Shown: in pieces, positions 35,525 to 43,177 of the stretch
Numbering within the stretch: the stretch's first letter is position 1
Layout of the letters: every line of letters begins with the position of its first letter
NCBI RefSeq assembly: GCF_026967985.1
Contig: NZ_JAPVBJ010000008.1
Span: 62,001-126,000 of the forward strand
Length of the DNA stretch: 64,000 bases
Origin: Modestobacter sp. VKM Ac-2984
GTDB lineage: Bacteria; Actinomycetota; Actinomycetes; Mycobacteriales; Geodermatophilaceae
Direction: 5' to 3'
Position numbers and translations under genes: made by a program
The notes under the pieces: model-generated
What the model was told of the DNA's origin: nothing
Database searches by the model: none
The model's input: only the letters and a program-made list of their open reading frames with translations

Positions 35525-36442
35525 ATGCAGACGTTCCTGCCGGTCGCCGACTTCACCGAGTCCGCCCGGCTCCTGGACAACCCTCGGCTGGGCAAGCAGC
35601 GGGTCGAGTGCCTGCAGGTGCTGCGCGCCCTCGAGCTCCCCGACTACGGCTGGGCCAACCACCCGGTCGTCACCATGTGGCGCGGGCACACCGCCGGGCT
35701 GGTCGTCTACTCCCTGGCCATGGTGCGGGTCTGGCGTGAGCGCGGGTTCGCCGACAGCACCGAGACGCTGATCTCCGAGTTCGCCCCGGACGCCGCGCGG
35801 CTGACCCAGACCGAGGCGGCTGCGGCCGGGCTGCTGCCCACCTGGGTGGGCGACGAGGAGCTGCACCGCTCGCACCGGTCGAACCTGCTGGCCAAGGACC
35901 CGGCGTTCTACCGGTCCCGGTTCCCCGGCGACCCCGACGACCTGCCGTACGTCTGGCCCGGGGCCGACGACGTCCCCCGGGCGCCCGAGCCCGAGGGGGT
36001 GCCGGTCTGGGTCGTGCGGCCACGGGCGCACAACGAGCTCGGCGCGGCGCTGGCCACCGGCGTGGTCGGGCTGGGCACCCAGTCCGGCATCGACGTCGAC
36101 GCGACCGGCCAGTCGCCGGCCGAGCTGCGCGCGCTGTCCAAGGAGCTCTCCGGCCGCCGCCCGGCCAAGGACCTGCGGCAGCTGTCGGCCTTCCTCGACG
36201 AGGTGGCTCCCGGCGACCTGGTCGGGCTGCCGGTCGAGCTCGGCGCCGGGCTGCTGCTCGGCGAGGTCGTGGGCGACTACGCCTTCGCCGCGAAGGAGCT
36301 GCTGCCGCACCGCCGTCCGGCCCGGTTCACCTCGGTGGTGCCGCGGTCGGCGGCGCGGCCGCCGGCCACCCTGCAGGACCCGCGGGCGCTGTTCCGCGTG
36401 GTCCTCGACCCCGCCGCCGTGCCGACGGGCCTCCGGCCCTGA
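35525..36442 (+). CDS. Pyrimidine-dimer DNA glycosylase-like protein (MSMEG_6728 type) with extra C-terminal domain
   Basis: 305 aa. The first ~145 residues (MQTFLPVADFTESARLLDNPRLGKQRVECLQVLRAL, then WANHPVVTMWRGH) match the Pyr_excise/MSMEG_6728 family, related to T4-type UV endonucleases. From about 155 a second domain begins WVVRPRAHNELGAALATG and continues with FLDEVAPGDLVGLPVE, LLLGEVVGDYAFA and SVVPRSAARP, resembling the PUA/EVE-like N-terminal domain of Mrr-type restriction proteins. The fusion suggests recognition of damaged or modified DNA. Function untested. Fold assignment of the C-terminus is moderate. Confidence 0.78.
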   Translation: MQTFLPVADFTESARLLDNPRLGKQRVECLQVLRALELPDYGWANHPVVTMWRGHTAGLVVYSLAMVRVWRERGFADSTETLISEFAPDAARLTQTEAAAAGLLPTWVGDEELHRSHRSNLLAKDPAFYRSRFPGDPDDLPYVWPGADDVPRAPEPEGVPVWVVRPRAHNELGAALATGVVGLGTQSGIDVDATGQSPAELRALSKELSGRRPAKDLRQLSAFLDEVAPGDLVGLPVELGAGLLLGEVVGDYAFAAKELLPHRRPARFTSVVPRSAARPPATLQDPRALFRVVLDPAAVPTGLRP

Positions 36443-36491
36443 CGTCGTCCCGAGAACTCGTCGGTCGCCGGCCGGGTTGACCCGGCCGAGC

Positions 36492-36527
36492 TGACGTCGA
36501 GCCACGCCGCGGCACGGCTCAACGTCA
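36492..36527. terminator. Hairpin between convergent genes
   Basis: TGACGTCGAGCC (36492-36503) pairs with GGCTCAACGTCA (36516-36527), with one mismatch (G-T in DNA, G-U in RNA). It lies in the 96-bp gap between convergent genes ending at 36442 and 36539. Confidence 0.55.
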
Positions 36528-36538
36528 GGTCAGGCGGC

Positions 36539-37429
36539 TCAAGCCAGGCCGGCGTGGACCTCCTCGACCGCGGCGGCCAGCCGGGCGCGGGCTTCGGGGA
36601 GGTCCGCCGGCTCCCGCGCCGCGTGCACGAACCACCAGGCGCCCGCGTAGAGCCGCCGCAGCCAGACGAAGGGCGCCAGCTCGGCATCGCCCACGGGATC
36701 GGGCATCGCGTCCAGCGCCGCCCGGCCGTCGAGGCGAGCAGAGGCGCGCAGACTGGCCAGGTCCCAGTGCCGCGGGCCACGGCTGGTGTCCTCGAGGTCG
36801 GTCCAGCGCAGCCCGTCGCCGGTGACCAGCAGGTTCCCCGGGTGCGTGTCGCCGTGCAGCGTCATCTCGGGGCCGGCGAGCCGGGGCCGCAGGGCGGTCA
36901 CCAGCTCCTCGACCTCGCCGAGCAGCGTGCGGTCCGCGCCCAGTCGGGTGCCGGAGGCGACGAAGACCGCCAGGTCCTCCAGCGGCCGGTCCAGCGGCGA
37001 GCCGGTCCACAGCGGCGGCAGCGTGTCGAGCACCTCGTGCAGCTCGGCCAGCGACCGGCCGGCCTGCGCCGCGGTCGGTCGATCCGGCGACACGTCGACA
37101 TGTCGCCAGAACGACACGGTGAGCCCGTCGTGCTCGTGCGGGCCGGGTGGCAGCAGGTCCGTCGGCGGCACGACGGCCGCCCCGGCTTCGGTCAGCGCCG
37201 CGGCGAGCGCCACCTCCCGGGTGAACGGCCGGTCGATCTCCGGGCGGAGCAGTGGTGTGTACACGGCCACCCGGGCCACCACGGGTGCCGGGCGCAGGTG
37301 CACCACGGCGTTGACGCCCCAGGACAGCAGCGCCGGGTCGTCGACGGGGAGGCCGTGCCGCCGGGCGACCGCGACCGCGGCGGCGACGGCCTGCTCGACC
37401 GTCGCCGTCGCCGTCGCCGTCGCCGTCAC
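36539..37429 (-). CDS. Aminoglycoside phosphotransferase-family (APH) kinase-like protein
   Basis: 296-aa protein-kinase-like fold. The catalytic loop LHGDTHPGNLLVTGDGLRWTDLEDTSRGP supplies the HGDxHxxN and D(L/F)ED motifs of APH/choline kinases. PPVARV-type ATP-lobe sequence (APVVARVAVYTPLL) is at the N-terminus. The substrate could be an antibiotic or a small metabolite. The first ten residues are MTATATATAT, encoded by a hexanucleotide repeat (37401-37427), so the exact start is uncertain. It overlaps the upstream thioesterase gene. Confidence 0.82.
   Translation of the reverse strand: MTATATATATVEQAVAAAVAVARRHGLPVDDPALLSWGVNAVVHLRPAPVVARVAVYTPLLRPEIDRPFTREVALAAALTEAGAAVVPPTDLLPPGPHEHDGLTVSFWRHVDVSPDRPTAAQAGRSLAELHEVLDTLPPLWTGSPLDRPLEDLAVFVASGTRLGADRTLLGEVEELVTALRPRLAGPEMTLHGDTHPGNLLVTGDGLRWTDLEDTSRGPRHWDLASLRASARLDGRAALDAMPDPVGDAELAPFVWLRRLYAGAWWFVHAAREPADLPEARARLAAAVEEVHAGLA
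37401..37427. repeat. Hexanucleotide microsatellite (GTCGCC)4.5
   Basis: Four and a half perfect GTCGCC units lie at the very start of the APH-like gene and encode alternating Ala-Thr. The 6-bp unit keeps the frame when copy number changes. Confidence 0.85.
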
Positions 37430-37827
37430 TGCGCGGGCAGCGGCACGTTCTGCAGTCGCACCTGCCCGCGGGCCACGATCTTGCCGTCGTCACGGGTGAG
37501 GGTGACCAGCCACAGCTGGAGCGTCTTGCCCTGCTGCACCGGCTCCGCGAGCACGTCGAGCCCGCCGGCGGTCATCGGGCGCAGGAAGTCGGTGCTGTTG
37601 TTCACTCCGACCGCGAACTGGCCGCGCTCGGCGACCGCGGCGCTCGCCCCGACGCTGGCGGCGCCCTCCACGATCGTGCAGTAGACGCCGCCGTGCACGA
37701 CGCCCCAGGGCGTGTGGTGCTCCGGCCCCACCTCGACGTGCCCGGTGACCCGGGTGCCGGTGACCTCGGCCAGGTCGAACCCGGTCGCCGCGACGAACGC
37801 GCTGGCGGCCGTCAGGTCCGGCGTCAC
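37426..37827 (-). CDS. PaaI-family hotdog thioesterase
   Basis: 133-aa hotdog-fold protein. PEHHTPWGVVHGGVYCTIVEGAASVGA is the PaaI-type catalytic region (HGG), and GVNNSTDFLRPMTAGGLDVLAEPVQQGKTLQLWLV forms the central strands. It hydrolyses acyl-CoA thioesters, substrate unknown. The GTG at 37827 overlaps the stop of the VOC gene (GTGA), and its own stop overlaps the APH start. Three genes are translationally coupled. Confidence 0.88.
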   Translation of the reverse strand: MTPDLTAASAFVAATGFDLAEVTGTRVTGHVEVGPEHHTPWGVVHGGVYCTIVEGAASVGASAAVAERGQFAVGVNNSTDFLRPMTAGGLDVLAEPVQQGKTLQLWLVTLTRDDGKIVARGQVRLQNVPLPAQ

Positions 37828-38183
37828 GCGGCGTCCCAGACGAGGCAGAACGGGTGCCCGACCGGATCGGCGTAGACCCGGAAGTCCCCACCGCCGCCGG
37901 GCAGCCGGCGGGCGCCCAGCTCGAGCACCTGCGGCTCGGCGACGTCGACGTCGACGACCCGGATGTCCAGGTGGAACTGCTGGGGGCGGTCCGGGTCCGG
38001 CCAGTCGGGCGGCTGCAGGTCGGGGGCCTGCTGGAAGGCGATCCGGTAGCCGGCGCCGGTGACCACCACCCAGTCGTCGCCGGGCTCGCCGTTGACCTCC
38101 ATGCCGAGCAGGCCGGCGTAGAACGTCGCCAGGGCGTGCGCATCGGGGGCGTCGATGACCACGGAGTGCAGCTGACCGATCAT
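37824..38183 (-). CDS. VOC/glyoxalase-like domain protein
   Basis: 119-aa single vicinal-oxygen-chelate domain. It starts IGQLHSVVIDAPDAHALATFYAGLLGMEV and ends DFRVYADPVGHPFCLVWD, with QFHLDIRV in the middle, as in glyoxalase-like (PF18029-type) proteins. The metal ligands are only partly conserved, so enzymatic function is doubtful. Two alternative ATGs (38183, 38192) are close. 38183 is preferred for its position next to strand one. Confidence 0.82.
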   Translation of the reverse strand: MIGQLHSVVIDAPDAHALATFYAGLLGMEVNGEPGDDWVVVTGAGYRIAFQQAPDLQPPDWPDPDRPQQFHLDIRVVDVDVAEPQVLELGARRLPGGGGDFRVYADPVGHPFCLVWDAA

Positions 38184-38283
38184 GCCGGCCATCCTCTCCC
38201 GCCCCGGTCGGCCACCACCAGCAGGCCTCCGGCAGCCGACCCCCGCGCGGCGGCGGCCTCGACCGTGTCGCACGATCAGGGGC

Positions 38284-38841
38284 ATGGCCACACCCGACTC
38301 CGCCCCGCAGCTCGGCACGTTGACCTGGCTCCCGGCCGCCGACCACCCGGAGCTGCTCGGGCAGCCGGTGGCCGCGGCGCTGCCCGCGCTGACCGGGCCA
38401 GCCTGGGTGGCGGCGATCGACGACGCCGCCGCCGACACCGCCGCGTTCACCGACGTCTACGAGGTCCCGGCCGCCGCCTCGGCCAACTGCGTGGTCGTCG
38501 CCGCACGCCGGTCGGGGGAGACGACGCTGGCCGCCTGCCTGGTGCTGGCCACCACCCGCGCCGACGTGAACGGCCTGGTGCGGCGGCACCTGGGTGCGCG
38601 GAAGGCCTCGTTCGCCCCGCAGGACGTCGCAGTCGCCGAGAGCGGGATGGCCTACGGCGGGATCACCCCGGTCGGGCTGCCGGCGTCCTGGCCGGTGCTG
38701 GTCGACGCCGCGGTGGCCGCCAGCGAGCTCGTGGTCATCGGTTCGGGCACCCGGGGGAGCAAGCTCGCCGTCCCCGGTGCGGTGCTGGCCGGGCTACCGG
38801 GCGCGGAGGTGCTCGAGGGGCTGGGCCAGCCGATCGGCTGA
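38284..38841 (+). CDS. YbaK/EbsC-type aminoacyl-tRNA deacylase domain protein
   Basis: 185-aa protein. Its C-terminal part, VRRHLGARKASFAPQDVAVAESGMAYGGITPVGLPASWPVLVDAAV, matches YbaK/prolyl-tRNA-editing folds, and ELVVIGSGTRGSKLAVPGAVL carries the conserved GSG motif. Family members hydrolyse mischarged Cys- or Ala-tRNAPro. The first ~60 residues are divergent. ATG at 38284. Confidence 0.82.
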   Translation: MATPDSAPQLGTLTWLPAADHPELLGQPVAAALPALTGPAWVAAIDDAAADTAAFTDVYEVPAAASANCVVVAARRSGETTLAACLVLATTRADVNGLVRRHLGARKASFAPQDVAVAESGMAYGGITPVGLPASWPVLVDAAVAASELVVIGSGTRGSKLAVPGAVLAGLPGAEVLEGLGQPIG

Positions 38842-38861
38842 CCGTGCCTACCCTCGGTGGC

Positions 38862-39020
38862 GTGTCAGAGTGCGAACAGCCACCCGGTGCGCCCGCCGCG
38901 CCGCGCCGCGAGCGGGCACCCGACGACAGCGACGTCGGTTGGGGTGACCGGCTGACCGACCCGGACGACGACGACCGCCGCTACCTGGAGGACCGCCCGC
39001 CGCACTGGGGCAGCGACTGA
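38862..39020 (+). CDS. Small acidic protein (DSDVGWGDR...RPPHW type)
   Basis: 52-aa reading frame starting at GTG 38862. The C-terminal half (DDSDVGWGDR, then RRYLEDRPPHWG) resembles a short, conserved actinobacterial protein of unknown function. A larger open frame contains it, but only this portion looks coding. It follows the YbaK gene by 20 bp and is convergent with mscL. Confidence 0.65.
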   Translation: MSECEQPPGAPAAPRRERAPDDSDVGWGDRLTDPDDDDRRYLEDRPPHWGSD

Positions 39021-39037
39021 AGGAGCCGCCTCGCGGG

Positions 39038-39466
39038 TCAGGCGCGGTGCCGGGCCTCGGAGTCGGCCGCCGGCGGCAGGCCGTGCTGGGCCTGGAGGAG
39101 GTCGCGGATCTCGACCAGGAGCTCGGTCTGGGTGGGCAGCACCGGCCCGGTCTGCTCGCCCCGCTCGCGGCGCTCGAACAGCGCCTTCATCGGGAGCACG
39201 ACCACGAAGTAGATGACCGCCGCGGTCAGCACGAAGGTGATCAGCTGGTTGACGAAGTCGCCCCAGCCGAAGGTCTGCCCGTTGACCTCGAACGTCCCGC
39301 CCTGCACGCCACCGCCCCCGACCAGGCCGATCAGCGGGCGCAGGAACGCCTCGGTGAACGAGCTGACCAGGGCGGTGAACGCGGCCCCGATGACCACCGC
39401 CACCGCGAGGTCGATGACGTTCCCGCGGAGCAGGAAGTCCTTGAAGCCCTTGAGCACGGGCAGCAC
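39038..39466 (-). CDS. mscL: Large-conductance mechanosensitive channel MscL
   Basis: 142-aa channel that opens under membrane tension to release solutes on hypo-osmotic shock. LKGFKDFLLRGNVIDLAVAVVIGAAFTALVSSF is the N-terminal helix plus TM1 pore. A periplasmic loop with GGGGVQGGTFEVNGQTFGWGDFVN follows. TM2 (ITFVLTAAVIYFVVVLPM) and the cytoplasmic helical bundle complete it. Length is normal. Downstream of the SAF gene, same strand. Confidence 0.95.
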   Translation of the reverse strand: MLPVLKGFKDFLLRGNVIDLAVAVVIGAAFTALVSSFTEAFLRPLIGLVGGGGVQGGTFEVNGQTFGWGDFVNQLITFVLTAAVIYFVVVLPMKALFERRERGEQTGPVLPTQTELLVEIRDLLQAQHGLPPAADSEARHRA

Positions 39467-39502
39467 CTCTCGGTCGCGGGAGCACCCGGCGTGGCCCCAT
39501 GA

Positions 39503-40162
39503 TCACGGCCGGCCGAGCGTAACGGTGAGCGTCGCGGTCGCCGCGGCAGCGGCCAACCGGGCCGCGGTGTCGGGGGAGACGGCCAGCACCAGCAGCCCGC
39601 CGCCGGCCGGTGCACCCGCGGCCGGGCCGTCGGCGACCGCCGGCGTCGGGGCGGTCAGCACGAGAGCGTCGGCGGCGACCACCTCGACGGCCGGCGACGG
39701 GGTCGGGCCGGCAGCGCCGGCGGCCAGCACGTCGACCCGGTCACCGGCGCGCAGCAGCGTCGCCACCGCGAGGTCGGCCAACCGCACCGGTGCCGCGACC
39801 TGGCCGGCGGGGACCGTGGACCACAGCCCCGGCCCGACCAGCCGGACGTCGGTCACCGGTTCCCCGGCGCGCACCGGCGCGGCCAGCAGCTGGCCGGTCA
39901 ACCTCTCGGCGTCGGCCGTGCCGCCGGACGGGAGCAGGCCGATCGGCAGCTCGGCCTCCGCCAGGTCGCCGGCGGTGAGCACCGTGCCGGCCGGGAGGTC
40001 GACCGTGGCGACGACGACCGGGGTGGTCGCCGCGGCCGGCCCGGCCGGGCCCGGCGGCGGGGGACGCAGCGCCAGGACCAGCGCCAGGCACACGAGCGCC
40101 GCCGCGGCCACCTGTCGCAGCAGCAGGTGCACGGGTGAGTGCGGACGGCGGAATCGGGGCAC
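39503..40162 (-). CDS. SAF-domain protein (CpaB/RcpC-like)
   Basis: 219 aa. An N-terminal membrane helix (VAAAALVCLALVLAL) precedes a proline-rich linker and a SAF domain (VVVATVDLPAGTVLTAGDLAEAELPIGLLPSG, then APVRAGEPVTDVRLVGPGL). A C-terminal ~90-aa region resembling RcpC follows. The domain resembles Flp-pilus CpaB and antifreeze-like folds. No pilus genes are adjacent, so the role is unknown. In mycobacteria a similar gene sits near mscL. Confidence 0.8.
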   Translation of the reverse strand: MPRFRRPHSPVHLLLRQVAAAALVCLALVLALRPPPPGPAGPAAATTPVVVATVDLPAGTVLTAGDLAEAELPIGLLPSGGTADAERLTGQLLAAPVRAGEPVTDVRLVGPGLWSTVPAGQVAAPVRLADLAVATLLRAGDRVDVLAAGAAGPTPSPAVEVVAADALVLTAPTPAVADGPAAGAPAGGGLLVLAVSPDTAARLAAAAATATLTVTLGRP

Positions 40163-40272
40163 ACGGCGACGCTAGGAGCGACGGGGGTGTCCCTCCCGTC
40201 GCGGCGTGGAGCTGTGGACTGCGGGCCCGGCTGTGGACCGGCGGCAGCGCGCCGCCGTCGTCCGTGCGCCGG

Positions 40273-40659
40273 TCAGTTCGCGGCCTTGCCCCCGCTGCCA
40301 CTGGACGAGGAGCTGCTCGACGACGACGCCGTGCTGCTGGCCTTGCTGCCGGACTCCTTGCTGCCGCTGGAGTCCTTGCTCCCGCCGGAGTCCTTGCTGC
40401 CGGACTCCTTGTTGCTGCTGGACTCCTTGCTCCCGCCGGAGTCCTTGGCGCCGGAGCTGGTGGACGCGCCCTCGCCCTTGCGGCTGTCGGTCCGGTAGAA
40501 GCCCGAGCCCTTGAAGACCACGCCGACCGAGCCGTAGACCTTGCGCACCGGCGCCTCGCACTCGGGGCAGGTGGCGACCGCGGGGTCGGTGAACGACTGC
40601 ACGACCTCGAACTCGTGCTTGACCTCGGGGTTGGTGCAGACGTACTGGTAGGTGGGCAC
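40273..40659 (-). CDS. FmdB-family zinc-ribbon protein, Rv0991c/Ruc-like, with Ser-rich repeat tail
   Basis: 128 aa. The N-terminal ribbon reads PTYQYVCTNPEVKHEFEVV, then ATCPECEAPVRKVYGSVGVVFKGSGFYRTDSR. This resembles mycobacterial Rv0991c (Ruc), reported as a redox-regulated chaperone with four zinc-binding cysteines. Only three cysteines remain here: position CTNPEVKH has Val where related proteins as I recall them have Cys. The ~65-residue tail is disordered Ser/Gly/Lys repeats (SKDSGGSK, SKESGSK). GTG at 40659. It lies in the conserved block near mscL and upstream of the SAF gene on its strand. Confidence 0.85.
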   Translation of the reverse strand: MPTYQYVCTNPEVKHEFEVVQSFTDPAVATCPECEAPVRKVYGSVGVVFKGSGFYRTDSRKGEGASTSSGAKDSGGSKESSSNKESGSKDSGGSKDSSGSKESGSKASSTASSSSSSSSSGSGGKAAN

Positions 40660-40809
40660 GGTGCTGGAGCTCCTCGTCCGATCCGAGCCGGGCTGGCACT
40701 CCGCCCCGGCGACTGCCAATGATGCGCCGCGCGGCCCGGTCACGTCCATGTCTGCCGGGCGAGTGTGATGTTCGCGTCGGAGTGCGCCTGCTCGATGGCC
40801 CCTGGACGA

Positions 40810-41763
40810 CTACGGCCCCGACTCCGCCAGCACCTCGTCCAGCCAGGCGTCGTACTCGTCCCCGGTCATGGGCCGGGCTCCGTCGAGCGCCGTGTCGAGC
40901 AGGCTCGAGGGCTCGTCCGGGGCTGCAGCGACCCACACCCAGGCGTCCTCCTCCTGACCGAGCAGGACCTGCGAGGCGTCGGTCGTGAAGGACCAGCGGT
41001 GCGCGGCCACCTGGCGGCAGGAGCGGAGCGTCTCGACGGCGAGGGTCCCCGGCGTGGTCCCTGCGGCGCACGGGTCGCCCTCGACGGCGGTCGCGGCGTC
41101 GCGGAACAGTCGGAACTCCCCGCCACGGATCCCGTCCACGGGCAGGTGAGGGGTCACGATCAGTTCGCCGCCGGTGTGCTGCGGCGACTCCCGCTGATAC
41201 CCGTCCACGGTGGTGACCCAGGGCCGCGACAGGGTGCCGACCTCGGTGAGCACCCGTTCGTCCTGCCAGCCCTGCCGCGCCCCGGGGTACCACGCGGCAA
41301 CGGAGGCGACCACGCACGTGACGATCACGAGCGTCGTCCCTCTCCGGACGGAACCGGGCCACTGGAGCGCGGCCACGAAGGGGAACGGCAGTGCCGCGGC
41401 GGCAAGGAGCAGGGCGTCGGGCAGCGCCGAGCGCAGGTCCGCCTGGACCACCACGAGGCCGAACAGGGCGGCGGCCCCCGTCCCCATGAGCCCGAGGGTG
41501 ACCCCGCGCGCGAAAGAGCCGAACGGATCCGGGTCGGGCGGGCCGGTCACCCGGTCGATGCCGGTGGCCAGCGCCACCGCGGCCACGGTCAGCAGCCCCA
41601 GGACCAGCAGCACGGCGGTCACCCCACTGAACGACGACGCGAGGACCGTCGGCGTGCCGATCAGCGTGGCGGCCACTCCGAGGACAGTCGCCGAGGCGAG
41701 GTGCCGGAGCGTTCGGGCGGGCACGCGCGAGGGCTTCGGGCGAGGAGCCGACGGGGCCTGCAC
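40810..41763 (-). CDS. Multi-pass membrane protein of unknown function
   Basis: 317 aa. A basic proline-rich N-terminus precedes about four helices (including ATVLGVAATLIGTPTVLA, VTAVLLVLGLLTVAAVALATGI, LGLMGTGAAALFGLVVV and TTLVIVTCVVASVAAW). A ~150-aa presumably extracytoplasmic domain follows, with two cysteines (DPCAAGTTPG and RSCRQVAAHRW) that could form a disulphide. No family recognised. Divergent from marR across 59 bp. Confidence 0.72.
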   Translation of the reverse strand: MQAPSAPRPKPSRVPARTLRHLASATVLGVAATLIGTPTVLASSFSGVTAVLLVLGLLTVAAVALATGIDRVTGPPDPDPFGSFARGVTLGLMGTGAAALFGLVVVQADLRSALPDALLLAAAALPFPFVAALQWPGSVRRGTTLVIVTCVVASVAAWYPGARQGWQDERVLTEVGTLSRPWVTTVDGYQRESPQHTGGELIVTPHLPVDGIRGGEFRLFRDAATAVEGDPCAAGTTPGTLAVETLRSCRQVAAHRWSFTTDASQVLLGQEEDAWVWVAAAPDEPSSLLDTALDGARPMTGDEYDAWLDEVLAESGP

Positions 41764-41822
41764 GCGCGGAGTCTGGCAGGCCGGCGGTCGGATGGGCGGC
41801 AGCCGCCGGATACCGTTCGACC

Positions 41823-42305
41823 GTGGCCTCCCCGTGGCTCGACGAGCAGCAGCAGCGCACCTGGCGGGCGTGGCTGGCCGTCGCGGAGCTGCTGCCGCGC
41901 ACCCTCGACGCCCAGCTCCAGCGGGACGCCGGCCTCACCCACCCGGCCTACGTGGTGCTGGCGATGCTGTCCGAGGCGCCGGGCGGGAGCCGCCGGATGA
42001 GCGACCTGGCCCGCACCGCCAACCAGTCGCAGAGCCGGCTCTCGCACACCGTGGCCCGGCTGGAGGATCGGGGCTGGGTGCGCCGCGAGAAGGCCGCCGA
42101 GGACCGCCGCGGGAACCTCGCCGTGCTCACCGACGCGGGCCGCGAGGTCGTGGAGCGGGTCGCCCCCGGACACGTGGCCGCGGTCCGGGAAGGGCTGTTC
42201 GCCGCGCTGACCCCCGCGCAGACGCAGGCGCTCGGAGAGGCGCTCGCCGCCGTCCTCGACCGGCTGGACCCCGACGCCACCCTGCGGGTGCACGAGCCCG
42301 ACTGA
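41823..42305 (+). CDS. MarR-family transcriptional regulator
   Basis: 160-aa dimeric winged-helix regulator. TLDAQLQRDAGLTHPAYVVLAMLSEAPGGSRRMSDLARTANQSQSRLSHTVARLEDRGWVRREKAAEDRRGNLAVLTDAG is the complete MarR HTH and wing (DRR). GTG at 41823. It is divergent from the membrane protein gene, which is its most likely target. The ligand is unknown. Confidence 0.9.
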   Translation: MASPWLDEQQQRTWRAWLAVAELLPRTLDAQLQRDAGLTHPAYVVLAMLSEAPGGSRRMSDLARTANQSQSRLSHTVARLEDRGWVRREKAAEDRRGNLAVLTDAGREVVERVAPGHVAAVREGLFAALTPAQTQALGEALAAVLDRLDPDATLRVHEPD

Positions 42306-42377
42306 GCACGGGGGCGGACCGGTCCCGACGACGTTGCCCGCGGTCCTCGTGGCGCACCCACCCCACCGGCTCGCTCG

Positions 42378-43103
42378 TCAGCGCAGATGGCGGAGGAACG
42401 CGGCCGGGTCGGTGAGGAACTGCCGCCAGTGGACGGTGAGCTCCAGCTCCTCCCAGTGCGTGGGTCGCAGCCCCCATCCGCCGACCTCCACCAGCTGGGC
42501 GCCCGGCAGTGCGGCGACGACGGGGGAGTGGGTGGCGACGACGACCTGCGCCCCCCGGTCCACCAGTGCGAGGAGATGCGAGACCAGGGCCAGGCTGCCG
42601 CCGAACGACAGGGCGGCGTCCGGCTCGTCGAGCAGGTAGGTGCCCTTCCCGGCCGCGCGGCTGGTGAGCACCTCGAGGAACGCCTCGCCGTGGGACAGCT
42701 CGTGGAAGAGGGGTTCCGGTCGGTCCGTCGGGTTGGCCTCGAGGTAGCTGTAGAGGCCGTGCAGCGTCTCGTCCCGGAGGAAGTACCCCCAGCGGGACGC
42801 GCCGGGGCTGCGCTCGACCACGAGCCCGAGCGACTCCGGCTCGCTGGCGCGGGTGCGGTGCCGGGCGCCGGTCGACCCGCCCTCGGGATTCAGCCCCAGG
42901 GTGGCAGCGATCAGCTCCATCACCGTCGACTTGCCCGAGCCGTTCTCGCCGACCAGCACGAGGGCGCCGGCCGGCAGCTCCAGCCCCTCGGTGAGCAGCT
43001 GCGCGACGGCCGGCACGGTCATCGGCCACCGCGTTCGCTGCTGGTCGCTCGGCGGTGGCGTACCGGGATCGGGCTTGAGACGGCGGATCGGTCGCAGGTC
43101 CAC
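42378..43103 (-). CDS. AAA/ABC-type predicted ATPase (COG3910-like), paralogue 1
   Basis: 241-aa soluble ATPase. Walker A is VGENGSGKSTVMEL, an ABC-like signature is HELSHGEAFLEVL, the Walker B is TYLLDEPDAALSFGG and the switch is VVATHSPVVAALPGAQLVEV. GLNPEGGS and the C-terminal WRQFLTDPAAFLRHLR are family traits. No coiled coil or membrane domain is present. Function of this family is unknown. It lies directly downstream of a close paralogue, 74 bp apart, on the same strand. Confidence 0.88.
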   Translation of the reverse strand: MDLRPIRRLKPDPGTPPPSDQQRTRWPMTVPAVAQLLTEGLELPAGALVLVGENGSGKSTVMELIAATLGLNPEGGSTGARHRTRASEPESLGLVVERSPGASRWGYFLRDETLHGLYSYLEANPTDRPEPLFHELSHGEAFLEVLTSRAAGKGTYLLDEPDAALSFGGSLALVSHLLALVDRGAQVVVATHSPVVAALPGAQLVEVGGWGLRPTHWEELELTVHWRQFLTDPAAFLRHLR

Positions 43104-43177
43104 CCGGCCATCCTGGCCCCGGGGTACGACCTCCCGACGTCCTCCGCCGATCGGTCCACCCCCGACCAGCCTCACAG

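Noticed and set aside
36539-37429. Named aminoglycoside-resistance gene
   Set aside because: The kinase motifs are present, but the sequence is only generically APH-like and no antibiotic substrate can be inferred.
37395-37430. CRISPR-like short repeat
   Set aside because: The 6-bp perfect unit without spacers is a microsatellite. No CRISPR array or cas gene exists in the window.
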